Assembly (NCBI GenBank): GCA_017859955.1
Contig: JAFNAB010000065.1
Coordinates: forward strand, 1 to 32,102
Source of the DNA: Holophagaceae bacterium
GTDB lineage: Bacteria > Acidobacteriota > Holophagae > Holophagales > Holophagaceae
DNA: 32,102 bases
Direction: 5' to 3'
This document shows, piece after piece, positions 6,333 through 15,165 of the stretch. The first letter of the stretch is position 1, and the number at the start of each line of letters is the position of its first letter. A model generated the notes under the pieces. That model was given only the letters and a program-made list of their open reading frames with translations. It had not been told where the DNA came from and did not search any database. Both the position numbers and the translations under genes were made by a program.

Positions 6333-9191
6333 ATGGCCTCCGTTCGATTGAACCGGGCGCTGCTGGGCTTTCTTTCTGGTGCGGCCCTGTGTGCGCAGAG
6401 CACCGGCCCCACGACCGCCGACCTGCGCGGCAGTCTACGGGGGATCCAGCCCTCATCTTTGACCGAGATCCGACTCCGATCCAAGACCCATAGCACCCGG
6501 TGGATGCTGCGGCCAGATCCCCGGGGAGTCTTCACCTTCCACCTCCTTCCCCCAGGCGCTTACGAACTGGAGGTTTGGAGCGAGGGAGGCGTACACCTGC
6601 GTTTGCCGGATCTCCAACTCCACGCTGGCACCACCCATGAAATTACCCTGGTGGCCCCGCCGCCCGCCCAGGCCCAGGTGGGAGTAGAGGATTCCCTGGA
6701 ATCCTCTGGAGAAACCCGCACCCAGGCGGCCTGGGTGGTCGATTCCCAACTCATGGCAGCTTTGCCCATCAATCGCCGGAACTATGCCGACCTCAGCCTG
6801 GTGACCCCCTTGGCGGCCACGGGGCGGGGCCCCATCAATGCCGGCGCCCCGGACTCCGGACTGAGCTTCGCTGGGGCCGGCCCCCGGCAGAACAATTTCA
6901 TGGTGGATGGGCTGGACAACAACGACCTGGGAAACGGCAACAGTCGACTCCTGATGAGCCAGGAGGCCATCCAGGAGTTCCAGGTCATCACCAACGGCTA
7001 TGCCGCCGAATTCGGCCGGGCCACGGGCGGGGTGGTCAACGCGGTGACCAAAAGCGGGAGCAACCGGACCGAAGGCAACCTGTTCTACTACCTCCGTCCG
7101 GGTACCCTCGATGCCAAATCCCCCTTGGCGGAAGGCCGTTCCCACTTCCAGATGCAGCAGTACGGAGGCTCAGTCTCCGGCCCCATCGTGAAGGACCGCC
7201 TTTTTTATTACGCCTGTGCTGAACGCCTGGTTCGCTCAGACGAGAACCAGATCGTCATCGATCCCTCGGCGGCGGCCATCATCGGGAACAGCGGGTTCAA
7301 TCTGGCCACGGGAGCCCAGGCTGTCTCGGAAACAGCATTCTCCATCCTCACCAAGCTGGACTATCTGGAAAGCCCTGAGAGCCGATGGGGTCTGCGCCTT
7401 TTGCACAGCAGTCAGCACAGCGATGATCTCATCCCCTGGGGAGGACTGAAGGCCCGCAGTGTCGGGGGACATCAGGATCTCCGGGATACGGCGCTGACCC
7501 TCACCCGGCAGTGGATCCCCAGCGCCAGTCTTATCCGGGAAAGCAAGCTCATGTACACCACCCGGAGCAACCGTCTCCGGGCCCTGGATGATGACCGGAC
7601 GGTCCAAGTGGATATCCAGGGGGTCGCCAGCTTCGGCACCCAGCGACTGACCCCCCAATCCACGCATACCACCTACCTTCAGCTCGCGGATTCCACCACA
7701 TGGATCATGGGGGAACACACCTTCAAGGCCGGAGTCGACTGGCTCAACACCCATAACCGCGGTTCCGTGGAAAACAACTACGCCGGGTACTACCTCTTCC
7801 AGGCGTTACCCAGCGCAGGCCTCACCAGCCTCGCCGCGTATTACTACGGTTTCCCGGTGGCCTTCGTCCAGTCCTTCGGCGACCCCTCCACCAGTTTCAG
7901 CACGGACTATCAGAGTGCCTTCCTACAGGACGAGTGGCGCCCCCGCCAGGAACTCCTGCTCCGCTTCGGCCTCCGCTATGACCGGGAGCGCATCCCCACC
8001 TTCGAGGACACTTCCGATTACCGGGCCCTTGGGGGTGCCAGTCAAACCCGTCTGCCGGACGGGGATATCGCCTATTCCGATCTGTTCAAGGCTCAACGGG
8101 ACTGGACCTCGGCCCGCTGGTCTCCCCGTTTCTCCTTCAGCTGGCAGGCAAGCCCGGCCTGGCGCGCCTTCGGCGGCTTTGGCACCTTCATGGGCCAGAC
8201 CAACCTGAGCCCCATATTCGGCATGAGGGCAACCAATGGTGCCCATGGCTATGGCATCATCCTGACGGCCCTCGACGCCAGCCCCCTGGACCCCACGAGC
8301 ATCGGAATGAACCCCGCCATGGCCTGGGCCTTGGCCAACCACCGATTTGCCAGTGACCCTGGGATCTTCCCCATCACCCTGGTCATCCCCGGCTCTCACG
8401 AGGCCCCGGTGAGCCACCAGCAGAACCTGGGGCTGGAATGGAAGGCCAGCCCGGGTCTGACCTTGACCCTGGATCTCCTGCGATCCAGGGGCAGCCATCT
8501 GCTGAACATGCGGGACGTGAATGCCTATGTCCCCTACGAGGGATGGTTCCGCCGTGTCGACACCCGGTATTCCAGCATCTACCGGGTGGACGATTCCGGT
8601 GCCAGCCGATACTCGGCCCAGAGCATTACCCTTGACTGGCGTCCCTCCGGGAAACTCCGCTTCCAGGGCTCTTACTGCCACAGCAAGGCTGAAGACAACT
8701 ACTCGGATTGGACTGGTTCGCTCCCTCCCCAGAATTCCTTCGATCCCTCCACCGAATGGGGCCCGAGCTCCCAGGACCAACGGCACAGGGTGCTCCTGAG
8801 CGCCCTGATGACCAGCGGAGATTCCGGCCCTTCCTGGCGGAACAGCTGGACACTGGGCCTGCAAGCCACCATGGGCAGCGGGCGGCCCTATACGAAGCTC
8901 GCCGGTGTGGACCTCAACTACAACGGGGATGGCTCTTCGGATCGCCCGGAGGGGGTGGGCCGCAATTCGGAGAATCTCCCATGGACCCGACGCATTGACC
9001 TGAGATTGTCCAAGGCCTTCGCCTGGGCCACCCTACGGGGGGAAGCCTCGCTGGATGTCTTCAACCTCTTCAATCACGCCAATGTGACGGAAGTGCAGAA
9101 TGTCCTGGACGCCCAGACCCCTGCCTACGGCACCCCCATCGGCTATGAAGCCATGCGGCAACTGCAGGTGGGCCTACGCCTGAAATACTAA
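6333..9191 (+). CDS. TonB-dependent receptor, Oar-like, with N-terminal carboxypeptidase-regulatory-like domain
   Basis: A 952-residue outer-membrane protein. It opens with a signal peptide (basic start, then ALLGFLSGAALCAQ). A carboxypeptidase-regulatory-like domain follows (about 28-110, with the typical GVFTFHLLPPGAYELEV strand). The plug domain carries ALPINRRNYADLSLVTP and NFMVDGLDNND, then EFQVITNGYAAEFGRATGG. The rest alternates as beta-barrel strands and ends in LQVGLRLKY, whose terminal aromatic fits the outer-membrane assembly signal. This architecture matches the Oar-like receptors expanded in Acidobacteriota. The ligand is unknown; such proteins may take up peptides or glycans or have adhesive roles. 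I see no clear TonB box. It is the last gene of a three-gene run. Confidence 0.88.
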   Translation: MASVRLNRALLGFLSGAALCAQSTGPTTADLRGSLRGIQPSSLTEIRLRSKTHSTRWMLRPDPRGVFTFHLLPPGAYELEVWSEGGVHLRLPDLQLHAGTTHEITLVAPPPAQAQVGVEDSLESSGETRTQAAWVVDSQLMAALPINRRNYADLSLVTPLAATGRGPINAGAPDSGLSFAGAGPRQNNFMVDGLDNNDLGNGNSRLLMSQEAIQEFQVITNGYAAEFGRATGGVVNAVTKSGSNRTEGNLFYYLRPGTLDAKSPLAEGRSHFQMQQYGGSVSGPIVKDRLFYYACAERLVRSDENQIVIDPSAAAIIGNSGFNLATGAQAVSETAFSILTKLDYLESPESRWGLRLLHSSQHSDDLIPWGGLKARSVGGHQDLRDTALTLTRQWIPSASLIRESKLMYTTRSNRLRALDDDRTVQVDIQGVASFGTQRLTPQSTHTTYLQLADSTTWIMGEHTFKAGVDWLNTHNRGSVENNYAGYYLFQALPSAGLTSLAAYYYGFPVAFVQSFGDPSTSFSTDYQSAFLQDEWRPRQELLLRFGLRYDRERIPTFEDTSDYRALGGASQTRLPDGDIAYSDLFKAQRDWTSARWSPRFSFSWQASPAWRAFGGFGTFMGQTNLSPIFGMRATNGAHGYGIILTALDASPLDPTSIGMNPAMAWALANHRFASDPGIFPITLVIPGSHEAPVSHQQNLGLEWKASPGLTLTLDLLRSRGSHLLNMRDVNAYVPYEGWFRRVDTRYSSIYRVDDSGASRYSAQSITLDWRPSGKLRFQGSYCHSKAEDNYSDWTGSLPPQNSFDPSTEWGPSSQDQRHRVLLSALMTSGDSGPSWRNSWTLGLQATMGSGRPYTKLAGVDLNYNGDGSSDRPEGVGRNSENLPWTRRIDLRLSKAFAWATLRGEASLDVFNLFNHANVTEVQNVLDAQTPAYGTPIGYEAMRQLQVGLRLKY

Positions 9192-9227
9192 TAATTTATA
9201 CCAAACTACCCTCTCGGCTTTTGCCGC

Positions 9228-12200
9228 TCATAGGGGCAGGTGCATCGCTGCAAAGCGCTCCGGGTTCAGGATACCCCGTTGCCGCATGTCCGATTCGGCG
9301 CCTGCCAGGAGCTCTCTGCCAGGCTCTCCCTGGAGACGAGCCCGACAATAGCGTGCGATGACTGCATGCAGGAGCATGTCACAGGCTTCAAAGGCCACTT
9401 CGGCCTGGAGGAGGAAGCCCTGGGCCTCCCCGTTCCGTTGCTGAACCAGGGCGCCGAGGGCCCTCAAACGCAGGGCCAGGGCATGTCCGTAGGGCGTGCC
9501 TTCCTGTTCGATGGCCCGGATGTCAGCCTTGGCCCGTTTCCATTGTCCGTGGGACAGATTTTTCTTCGAGGCCAGTGCCAACCCGAAAATACTGCGGGCG
9601 CGCAACTCCCAGCAAGTGATGGCAATGGCCTGGACTCGCAGCAGCATGGACCGTTTCAGATCGTTCCAGGAGGCATCCAGGTAGTCCAGGGCCTCCTGAT
9701 GGGCACCGGCGTAGAGTTCAATACTCACCCTGGAGACGAATTCATTATAGTGCTGGGCATGGAAGGCCAGGTTGGACCAGAAGGCCATGGAGTCCTGAAG
9801 GTCGGCCCGGGCACGGTCGGGATCGTCCTGGGCCAGGTGCAACAGATAGGCATATCCCGTCTTCAGATTGGTGAGGGCCAGCAGATCGCCCTGCCCCTTG
9901 GCCACCTGTAGGAGTTCCGGGAGTCGCCGGGCCACCTCCGGCAGATCCCCCATGACGCTGTAACCCACCAAAGCCTGGAACTGGGCGATGTGAATCTCGT
10001 AATCCAGGCCCGAACAGTGATCCTTGAGGAGGTGTTCTGCCTTGTCCAGGAGTTCGGCTCCGGCCCTCCAGCGGCCCTGCATGATGGCGGCGATGCCCGC
10101 GCCGATCAGGGCCCTTCCCATGGGGTTCGGATGCCCCATCCGTTCCGCAAGGGAGAGGGCCTGGGCCAGCGCGCGCCCGGTCTCCTCCTCGGATCGCAGG
10201 CCACCATGGGCCAGAAAGACCGCCTCATGAGCCAAAGCCCGAACTAAGCGAAAGGGTTCCCCTGCCTGCAAGGTCAGGAGGAGCTGGCGTGCCTGGAAGC
10301 CAGCTCCCCGGATGGGATCCACAGGGCCGAAACCCATGGCAGCGGCCCAGAGGACGTCGATGCGGTCGAGGCGTTCATCCGGGATCTCCTCCTTGGCCGT
10401 CACCCGGAAGGAAAGGCCCCGGAACCTCAGCCGAATCCGCCAATACAGCACCGAAAGCAGTGCCCGCAGGGGTGTGCGGGGAAGATTGGCCCCTGCGTGG
10501 GGTAGCAGGCTGGCCAGGATGGCCACCCCTCGGTCCATGTGGCCGCTCTTCATGAATTCTTCGGAAGCGCGCCGCTTGAGGAACAGGGACTCAGGGCCTT
10601 TGGCATCCGGGAGGAGGCGAAGATAGGCCTCGGCGGCCTCCGCACTCCGTCCGGCATTGCAGAGAACCCCCGCATAGCGCAGGGCCAGATCGCGATGGTC
10701 CCGATAGGGCTCCGGGAGCAGTTCCAGGGCCTGACCAAGCAGGGTCGCGGCCTGATCGAAGGCAAGGGAAGCTTCGGCCTGTTCCCCGGCAATCCGGAAA
10801 TAGCGGGCTGCCTTTCCGCGGGCACCACCAGCCTTGAAGTGCGAAGCCAGCAGAACAGTGTCCGTCTCCCCCCGCCCTTCCATGGCCTCGGCCAGATGGA
10901 GATTCACCTGGACAGCACGTTCCGCGTCCATCCCCCCGACCACCGTTTTCCGGACGCGCTCATGGTAGGGCTCGAGGACCTTCTCTTCATGGGCCCCCCT
11001 CACCCGGATGAGCCTGAAAGCCCTCAACTGGGAGAAGCCATGGTAGCCACCGCCATGGCGCCCCATGGCTTCCCGGGCCAGGGCCCAGGAGACGGGGCAC
11101 CCTGCCATCGAAACCGTTTCCAGGAGTTCCCGGGCATCCTCCGGCAGGGCACGGATACGATCCTGGATATAGCAATCCAACCCAGTCTCAGGACCAGAGA
11201 GGAGGCCCCGCCCACCTCCGAAAAAGTAGGCCAGCTCCCGGATGAAGAAGGGGTTCCCGCCGGACTCCCGGGCGATCCGTTCCGCCATCAGCTCCCGTCC
11301 CTCCCCGGGGCCACCCAGGAATTCGAGGGCGAAAGCGCGGGAATCGGACAGGCTCAGACGGTGGAGTTCAACCTCGGTAACAGCCCCGAAGACCTCCGTC
11401 TGGGAGGAACAGAGCTGACGAAGAATGGGCGAAGTCTGGAGTTCATCACTCCTGAAGGTGAGGACCAGCATCAGCCCCGGGGCCTCTGGGAGACGAAAAA
11501 GTTCCGCCAGTAGGGCTGCGCTATCCAGATCCCCCCAATGGAGATCTTCAATGATCATGACCAGAGGGTAGAGCTTGGCGAGGCGCGCCAGCAGTTCCCG
11601 GAAGGCCGAGAAGGCCCTTCTCCTCAGCTCAACGGCATCCGGGAGAGCCGTCAAGGCCGGCAGTTCCGCCAGACCTGGAATCTGACCCAGCACCGGAAAA
11701 AGTCGGACCAGAGCCTGCATGTGCCGGGGGAGGAGGGCCTTGCAGGTCAGGGGAGGAAGGACCTTGAGTCGCGCACTGAGAGCGTCCACCAGGCTGTCCA
11801 GAGCCTTGAACGGCACCGTTTCCTGCTCGTAACAGCGGCCGGAGAGGGTCTGTACCCGAGGCTCCCGCCGCCCCACCTCCTTCAGGAATCTCCGGATGAG
11901 CGCACTTTTCCCGGATCCGGATTCTCCGTGCAGCCAGACCGTACGGAAAGTGCCTTCCTGAAGGCGCTGGAATTCGCGAAGCAAGAGCCCCAGCTCCTTC
12001 TCGCGCCCAGGGACCTCCCGGACCGGAAGGTGCCGAGCCATCGGGTTGGCCCCAGGAGCCATGGAATCATCGAGCCTGGCGAGGATGTCCTGGGCGGAGG
12101 GCCGAAGCATGGGATCCCGCTCCAGCAACGCCATGCAGAGCCCCTCCAGATCCTCCGGAAGGCCCTCCACAAGCAGGGATGGAGGACAGGGATCCATCTC

Positions 12201-13049
12201 GGCCTTCGCCCTGACAATGTCCAGGTAGTTGCCAATATAGGGAGGTTGCCCCGTCAGGACCTGATAGAGCATGATCCCCAGGCTGTACCAGTCGCTGGCC
12301 GGGGAGCATTCGGCTCCTGCGAGCAGTTCCGGAGCAATGAAGGCCGGAGTACCGGCGGGACCGCCGGTCTCCTGGTTTTCGGCCACCAGTTGAGTCGCCA
12401 GGCCGAAGTCCAGGATCACCACCCGCCCGAGGGGGCTGATAAGCACATTGCTCGGTTTCAAATCCCGGTGAACGATGCCGGCCTCATGGAGGGCAGCAAG
12501 ACCGTGGACCAGATCCACCAGAGCCTTGCGGATGATGCCGAAGTCCCTGGGGGGAGAACAGGGGTAGGTCGTGAGCACAAGGGGGGCGCCTCCGGCGAAG
12601 GAAGCCCTCTCGGGTACATCATCCGAAGGCAGGGGATGGAGGGTCGCTTGCGAGCGGATAGAGGTCTCGGTACATCCTTCCGGATGCCGGGTGGGACCGG
12701 AGTCCACAACCTCGGCACAGTCCCCCCGCAGGGCCAAAAAAAAGTCTTTGCCCTCCACCAGCTCCATCGTAAAAAACCAGCGATCTTCTTCGGTCCACAG
12801 TTCATGCAAGGTCGCGAGATTGGGGTGGCTGACGTCAGCCAGGGACCGGAATTCCTGCTTGAGCCGAAGGAGGTCCGCCGCCTTGAATGCATGGGGAACC
12901 TTCAAGGCAATGGAGACTTTACGCTCGCCATCGAAGGCCTCGTAGACCTTGCCAAACGAGCCCGACCCGAGACACCTTCGCAGGGTGAAACGCTCCGTTC
13001 CCCAAAAATTTTCCGTGGCGACCATTTGCCTAGTATCCCGGGCTTCCAC
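9228..13049 (-). CDS. Ser/Thr protein kinase fused to AAA-type ATPase and TPR-like region
   Basis: A 1273-residue multidomain signalling protein. The kinase domain (about 20-325) has the Gly-rich loop GSGSFGKV (28-35), Lys50, HRDLKPSN (194-201), DFG (214-216) and APE (239-241), so it should be active. The ATPase follows with Walker A GESGSGKS (375-382) and Walker B VMIIEDLHW (497-505). The remaining 700 or so residues are helical, Leu/Ala-rich TPR-like repeats with no DNA-binding domain that I can see. The kinase lobe carries an unusual insertion of about 60 residues (108-168). The first possible start is GTG 13049, 6 bases after the upstream gene; ATG 13025 is equally credible. Related kinase-ATPase-TPR proteins are common in Myxococcales and Acidobacteriota. 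Confidence 0.88.
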   Translation of the reverse strand: MEARDTRQMVATENFWGTERFTLRRCLGSGSFGKVYEAFDGERKVSIALKVPHAFKAADLLRLKQEFRSLADVSHPNLATLHELWTEEDRWFFTMELVEGKDFFLALRGDCAEVVDSGPTRHPEGCTETSIRSQATLHPLPSDDVPERASFAGGAPLVLTTYPCSPPRDFGIIRKALVDLVHGLAALHEAGIVHRDLKPSNVLISPLGRVVILDFGLATQLVAENQETGGPAGTPAFIAPELLAGAECSPASDWYSLGIMLYQVLTGQPPYIGNYLDIVRAKAEMDPCPPSLLVEGLPEDLEGLCMALLERDPMLRPSAQDILARLDDSMAPGANPMARHLPVREVPGREKELGLLLREFQRLQEGTFRTVWLHGESGSGKSALIRRFLKEVGRREPRVQTLSGRCYEQETVPFKALDSLVDALSARLKVLPPLTCKALLPRHMQALVRLFPVLGQIPGLAELPALTALPDAVELRRRAFSAFRELLARLAKLYPLVMIIEDLHWGDLDSAALLAELFRLPEAPGLMLVLTFRSDELQTSPILRQLCSSQTEVFGAVTEVELHRLSLSDSRAFALEFLGGPGEGRELMAERIARESGGNPFFIRELAYFFGGGRGLLSGPETGLDCYIQDRIRALPEDARELLETVSMAGCPVSWALAREAMGRHGGGYHGFSQLRAFRLIRVRGAHEEKVLEPYHERVRKTVVGGMDAERAVQVNLHLAEAMEGRGETDTVLLASHFKAGGARGKAARYFRIAGEQAEASLAFDQAATLLGQALELLPEPYRDHRDLALRYAGVLCNAGRSAEAAEAYLRLLPDAKGPESLFLKRRASEEFMKSGHMDRGVAILASLLPHAGANLPRTPLRALLSVLYWRIRLRFRGLSFRVTAKEEIPDERLDRIDVLWAAAMGFGPVDPIRGAGFQARQLLLTLQAGEPFRLVRALAHEAVFLAHGGLRSEEETGRALAQALSLAERMGHPNPMGRALIGAGIAAIMQGRWRAGAELLDKAEHLLKDHCSGLDYEIHIAQFQALVGYSVMGDLPEVARRLPELLQVAKGQGDLLALTNLKTGYAYLLHLAQDDPDRARADLQDSMAFWSNLAFHAQHYNEFVSRVSIELYAGAHQEALDYLDASWNDLKRSMLLRVQAIAITCWELRARSIFGLALASKKNLSHGQWKRAKADIRAIEQEGTPYGHALALRLRALGALVQQRNGEAQGFLLQAEVAFEACDMLLHAVIARYCRARLQGEPGRELLAGAESDMRQRGILNPERFAAMHLPL

Positions 13050-13055
13050 CAGGAT

Positions 13056-13616
13056 TCAACCCTGGAGATGGGGGAGAATTGAGGCCAATTCGAGAACAGC
13101 CCCGAAGGTTCCGTGGAGTTCAGCCAGAACTACCCGATGGATCTCGTCAGGAGACATCACTTTCCCCTCGGCATCCTCCAACTCGAAGGACACAACGGCA
13201 TCCCGCACCAGGAGCACCTTGAAGCCCAGGTCCGCAGCCATACGCACCGTTGAAGAGACATGGTGAGCCGCGGAAAAGCCCACGATCACAAGGCGATCCA
13301 GGCCTCGGTGCCTCAGGAACTGCTCCAGTTCGGTACCGGAAAAGGCGCAGTAGACCGAAGCCCCCAGCACAGCCTCCCCCGTGAGTGGTTCAAATCCAGA
13401 CTTGAAGGCATGTCCAGGCTCGGCGGGATGGAGGGGGGAATGGGGGTCTGGGGAATCCTGCCGGACATGGATCACCGGCCGCCCGGAGCGGCGGAAGGCC
13501 GCGAGGAGCTCCTGGATCCGCGATTCAGCCTCCGGGTGGTTGCGGGAACCCCAGTGAGGCTCATCCCAGGCCTTCTGGAGGTTCAGGAGCAGCAGGGCAG
13601 TAGAGAGAGGTAGCAT
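13056..13616 (-). CDS. Isochorismatase-fold protein lacking the catalytic triad
   Basis: A 186-residue protein with the full isochorismatase/cysteine-hydrolase fold: HWGSRNHPEAE (21-31), PVIHVRQDS (47-55), AFSGTELEQFL (91-101) and HHVSSTVRMAADLGF (118-132). Relatives use an Asp-Lys-Cys triad. Here the Asp of the first strand is Asn12 (LLLNLQ), the Lys before the SAF-type motif is Ala86, and the Cys of the HCVSTT-type motif is His119. All three are changed while the framework is kept, so it is probably a binding or regulatory protein and not a hydrolase. There is no ribosome binding site before ATG 13616 and an in-frame TAA lies 12 bases upstream, so the message may be leaderless. It directly precedes the giant kinase gene. 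Confidence 0.78.
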   Translation of the reverse strand: MLPLSTALLLLNLQKAWDEPHWGSRNHPEAESRIQELLAAFRRSGRPVIHVRQDSPDPHSPLHPAEPGHAFKSGFEPLTGEAVLGASVYCAFSGTELEQFLRHRGLDRLVIVGFSAAHHVSSTVRMAADLGFKVLLVRDAVVSFELEDAEGKVMSPDEIHRVVLAELHGTFGAVLELASILPHLQG

Positions 13617-13654
13617 GGGGATGTTTTACCCCATCAGCGACAAGGAGGCCAAGG

Positions 13655-14080
13655 ATGTTTCCCGGACACAGAACCCTCGCGGCCCTCTTCCTCCTGGCTG
13701 CGGTGGCCTGCACGACCGACTCCCCAGAGGAGCAGGTGAAGCAGGCTTTTGCCGCCTGCGTTCAGGATCTGGAAAAGGGCGATGGGACATCAGCCCTGGA
13801 AAAACTGAGCCCCGGCTTCGAAGGCCCTGACGGTATGGACCGGGGCGCAGCCAGCCTGTTCCTTCGAGCCATCCTGAAACAGGGCCGCCTCGGCATCACC
13901 GTGCTCCACAGCCGGGTCAAGGCCCACCCCCAGGAGGCAACACAAGAGATCTCGGTGGTAGTAACCCAGCGCGGCGGGCAGTCCCTGCTTCCCGACGAAA
14001 GCTCCCGGCAGGACTTTCTGATCACCTGGGAGCGCCGCAAGGGGGTCTGGCGGGTCAAGGCCCTTCGGCCAGTGCGATAG
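13655..14080 (+). CDS. Small predicted lipoprotein, unknown function
   Basis: A 141-residue protein with a lipoprotein-type signal (TLAALFLLAAVAC, lipid-attachment Cys19). The mature part begins with a helix (EEQVKQAFAACVQDLEKGD) and continues with beta strands such as ISVVVTQRGG and a final GVWRVKALRPV. That layout resembles small NTF2-like or DUF4878-like lipoproteins, but the match is loose. The ATG has a strong AGGAGG site 6 bases upstream. It is divergent from the isochorismatase-like gene, and its stop directly abuts the stop of the convergent DinB-like gene. Confidence 0.68.
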   Translation: MFPGHRTLAALFLLAAVACTTDSPEEQVKQAFAACVQDLEKGDGTSALEKLSPGFEGPDGMDRGAASLFLRAILKQGRLGITVLHSRVKAHPQEATQEISVVVTQRGGQSLLPDESSRQDFLITWERRKGVWRVKALRPVR

Positions 14081-14596
14081 TCAGACCCTGGGCGGCTTCA
14101 TGCCGAAATGCGCCCAACCCTCCCTGGTAGGCCCGTAAAGATCAGGAAGCGGAAGACCGGCCTGACGCATGAGCACGGTCATCTGCCCGCGGTGGTGGGT
14201 CTGATGGGTGATGAGCACCAGCAGGGAGAGGCCCCTCGCCCAGGCCTCACCGTACATATCGTCCTTCTTGTCCAGATCAGCGTCAGACCACCCTCCGAGG
14301 CATTCCACCAGGGAAAGGCTCGCCCGGGAATAAGCCTGACGGATTTCCTCCATGGTGGCGGGAGGATCACAGATGAAGCCCCCCTGGATAAGGTCAGCGC
14401 CATCCACGTGCAGCCCCATCCGCCCCGGCATCTCGACGAGGCACTCGACGAGATGCCAGGCCAGGCGGCGCAGATCCCGGTAATCCAGGGCCACAGCCTG
14501 GGACATCGCCCCGTCGGGTATGCCCTGGAATAGGGTCAGGCACCCCCGGGACTCCTGGTCCCAGCAGGATAGAAAGTCCTCGATACGGCGAAACAT
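14081..14596 (-). CDS. DinB-like putative metal-dependent protein
   Basis: A 171-residue four-helix-bundle protein of the DinB/YfiT-like superfamily. Three His residues in the expected places could bind a metal: His48 (LAWHLVE) and His131/His135 (HQTHHRGQ). Members include thiol-dependent S-transferases and many proteins of unknown role. The start at ATG 14596 has an AGGAGG site 4 bases upstream; an open frame reaching further upstream to 14776 would overlap the divergent gene and is unlikely. Its stop abuts that of the convergent lipoprotein gene. The substrate is unknown. Confidence 0.78.
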   Translation of the reverse strand: MFRRIEDFLSCWDQESRGCLTLFQGIPDGAMSQAVALDYRDLRRLAWHLVECLVEMPGRMGLHVDGADLIQGGFICDPPATMEEIRQAYSRASLSLVECLGGWSDADLDKKDDMYGEAWARGLSLLVLITHQTHHRGQMTVLMRQAGLPLPDLYGPTREGWAHFGMKPPRV

Positions 14597-14654
14597 GGGA
14601 CCTCCTGCGAATGGAGTCCCATCATACGCTAAGCTACGGAAACAGGGGGGCCCG

Positions 14655-15035
14655 GTGACACAGGGAGAGATGGAAAACGGAACGAGCCGCACGGGCCTCT
14701 GGACCCGGTCCTCCGGACGCTTGACGGTGGAACTCCGGGCACAACGGATAGGCCGGGACCTCCTGGTGCAGATCACGGGCGGTGAGGCTCACATCGGGGC
14801 GGTGGGGGCGGGATGCCCCCTGGGAGTCCGGGCCAGCGCCTCGGTCATCGCCCTGCCGGAGCACCGGGACGATCGCATGGCCCACAAGGCGGCTGAGCGC
14901 ATCTCCGCCACCTTCGGCTGCAATTGTGCGGTGGTGGCCGGAGTCCATTTCGACGACATCACACCGGAGGAGATCGGGGAGACCATGAGGCTTTTCGAAG
15001 AGGTGCTGAAAGCCTTCCTGGAGGCCGGGGCATAG
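14655..15035 (+). CDS. LpdD-like protein (gallate decarboxylase subunit D / prenyl-flavin chaperone-like)
   Basis: A protein of about 126 residues. The GGEAHIGAVGAG segment, an SVIALPEHRDD segment and the C-terminal VVAGVHFDDITPEEI resemble the small LpdD family, proposed to help load prenylated FMN onto UbiD-type decarboxylases. No UbiD or UbiX gene is visible here, so the role is open. I choose GTG 14655, with a G-rich stretch 4 bases upstream; ATG 14670 is an alternative, but its GGGAG site is only 2 bases away. It is divergent from the DinB-like gene and convergent with tkt across a large inverted repeat. Confidence 0.55.
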   Translation: MTQGEMENGTSRTGLWTRSSGRLTVELRAQRIGRDLLVQITGGEAHIGAVGAGCPLGVRASASVIALPEHRDDRMAHKAAERISATFGCNCAVVAGVHFDDITPEEIGETMRLFEEVLKAFLEAGA

Positions 15036-15077
15036 ACCTCGGCTCAAGCTCGGGCAGCAACCGCGACCATACCTTTT

Positions 15078-15141
15078 CCGTGTGCTTCGTGTGTTCCGTG
15101 GTTCTTTCTTTGTTCAACCACGGATCACACGAAACACACGG
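15078..15141. repeat. Large inverted repeat / stem-loop between convergent genes
   Basis: Two 26-base arms (15078-15103 and 15116-15141) match at 24 of 26 positions when one is reversed and complemented, with a 12-base pyrimidine-rich loop between. The arms contain CCGTGTG, TTCGTGTG and CCGTGGTT. It lies between the convergent LpdD-like and tkt genes, so it could act as a two-way terminator, although there is no clean T-run after the stem. Similar GTGTTCCGTGGTT-type palindromes occur as dispersed repeats in several bacterial phyla (from memory, not checked). Confidence 0.8.
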
Positions 15142-15165
15142 ACCAAGCACAGCCCGAATAGGTTT

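Noticed and set aside
9192-9227. A terminator between the receptor and kinase genes
   Set aside because: Only a 4-base stem (CGGC-TTTT-GCCG) is present and no T-run follows, so I do not call it.
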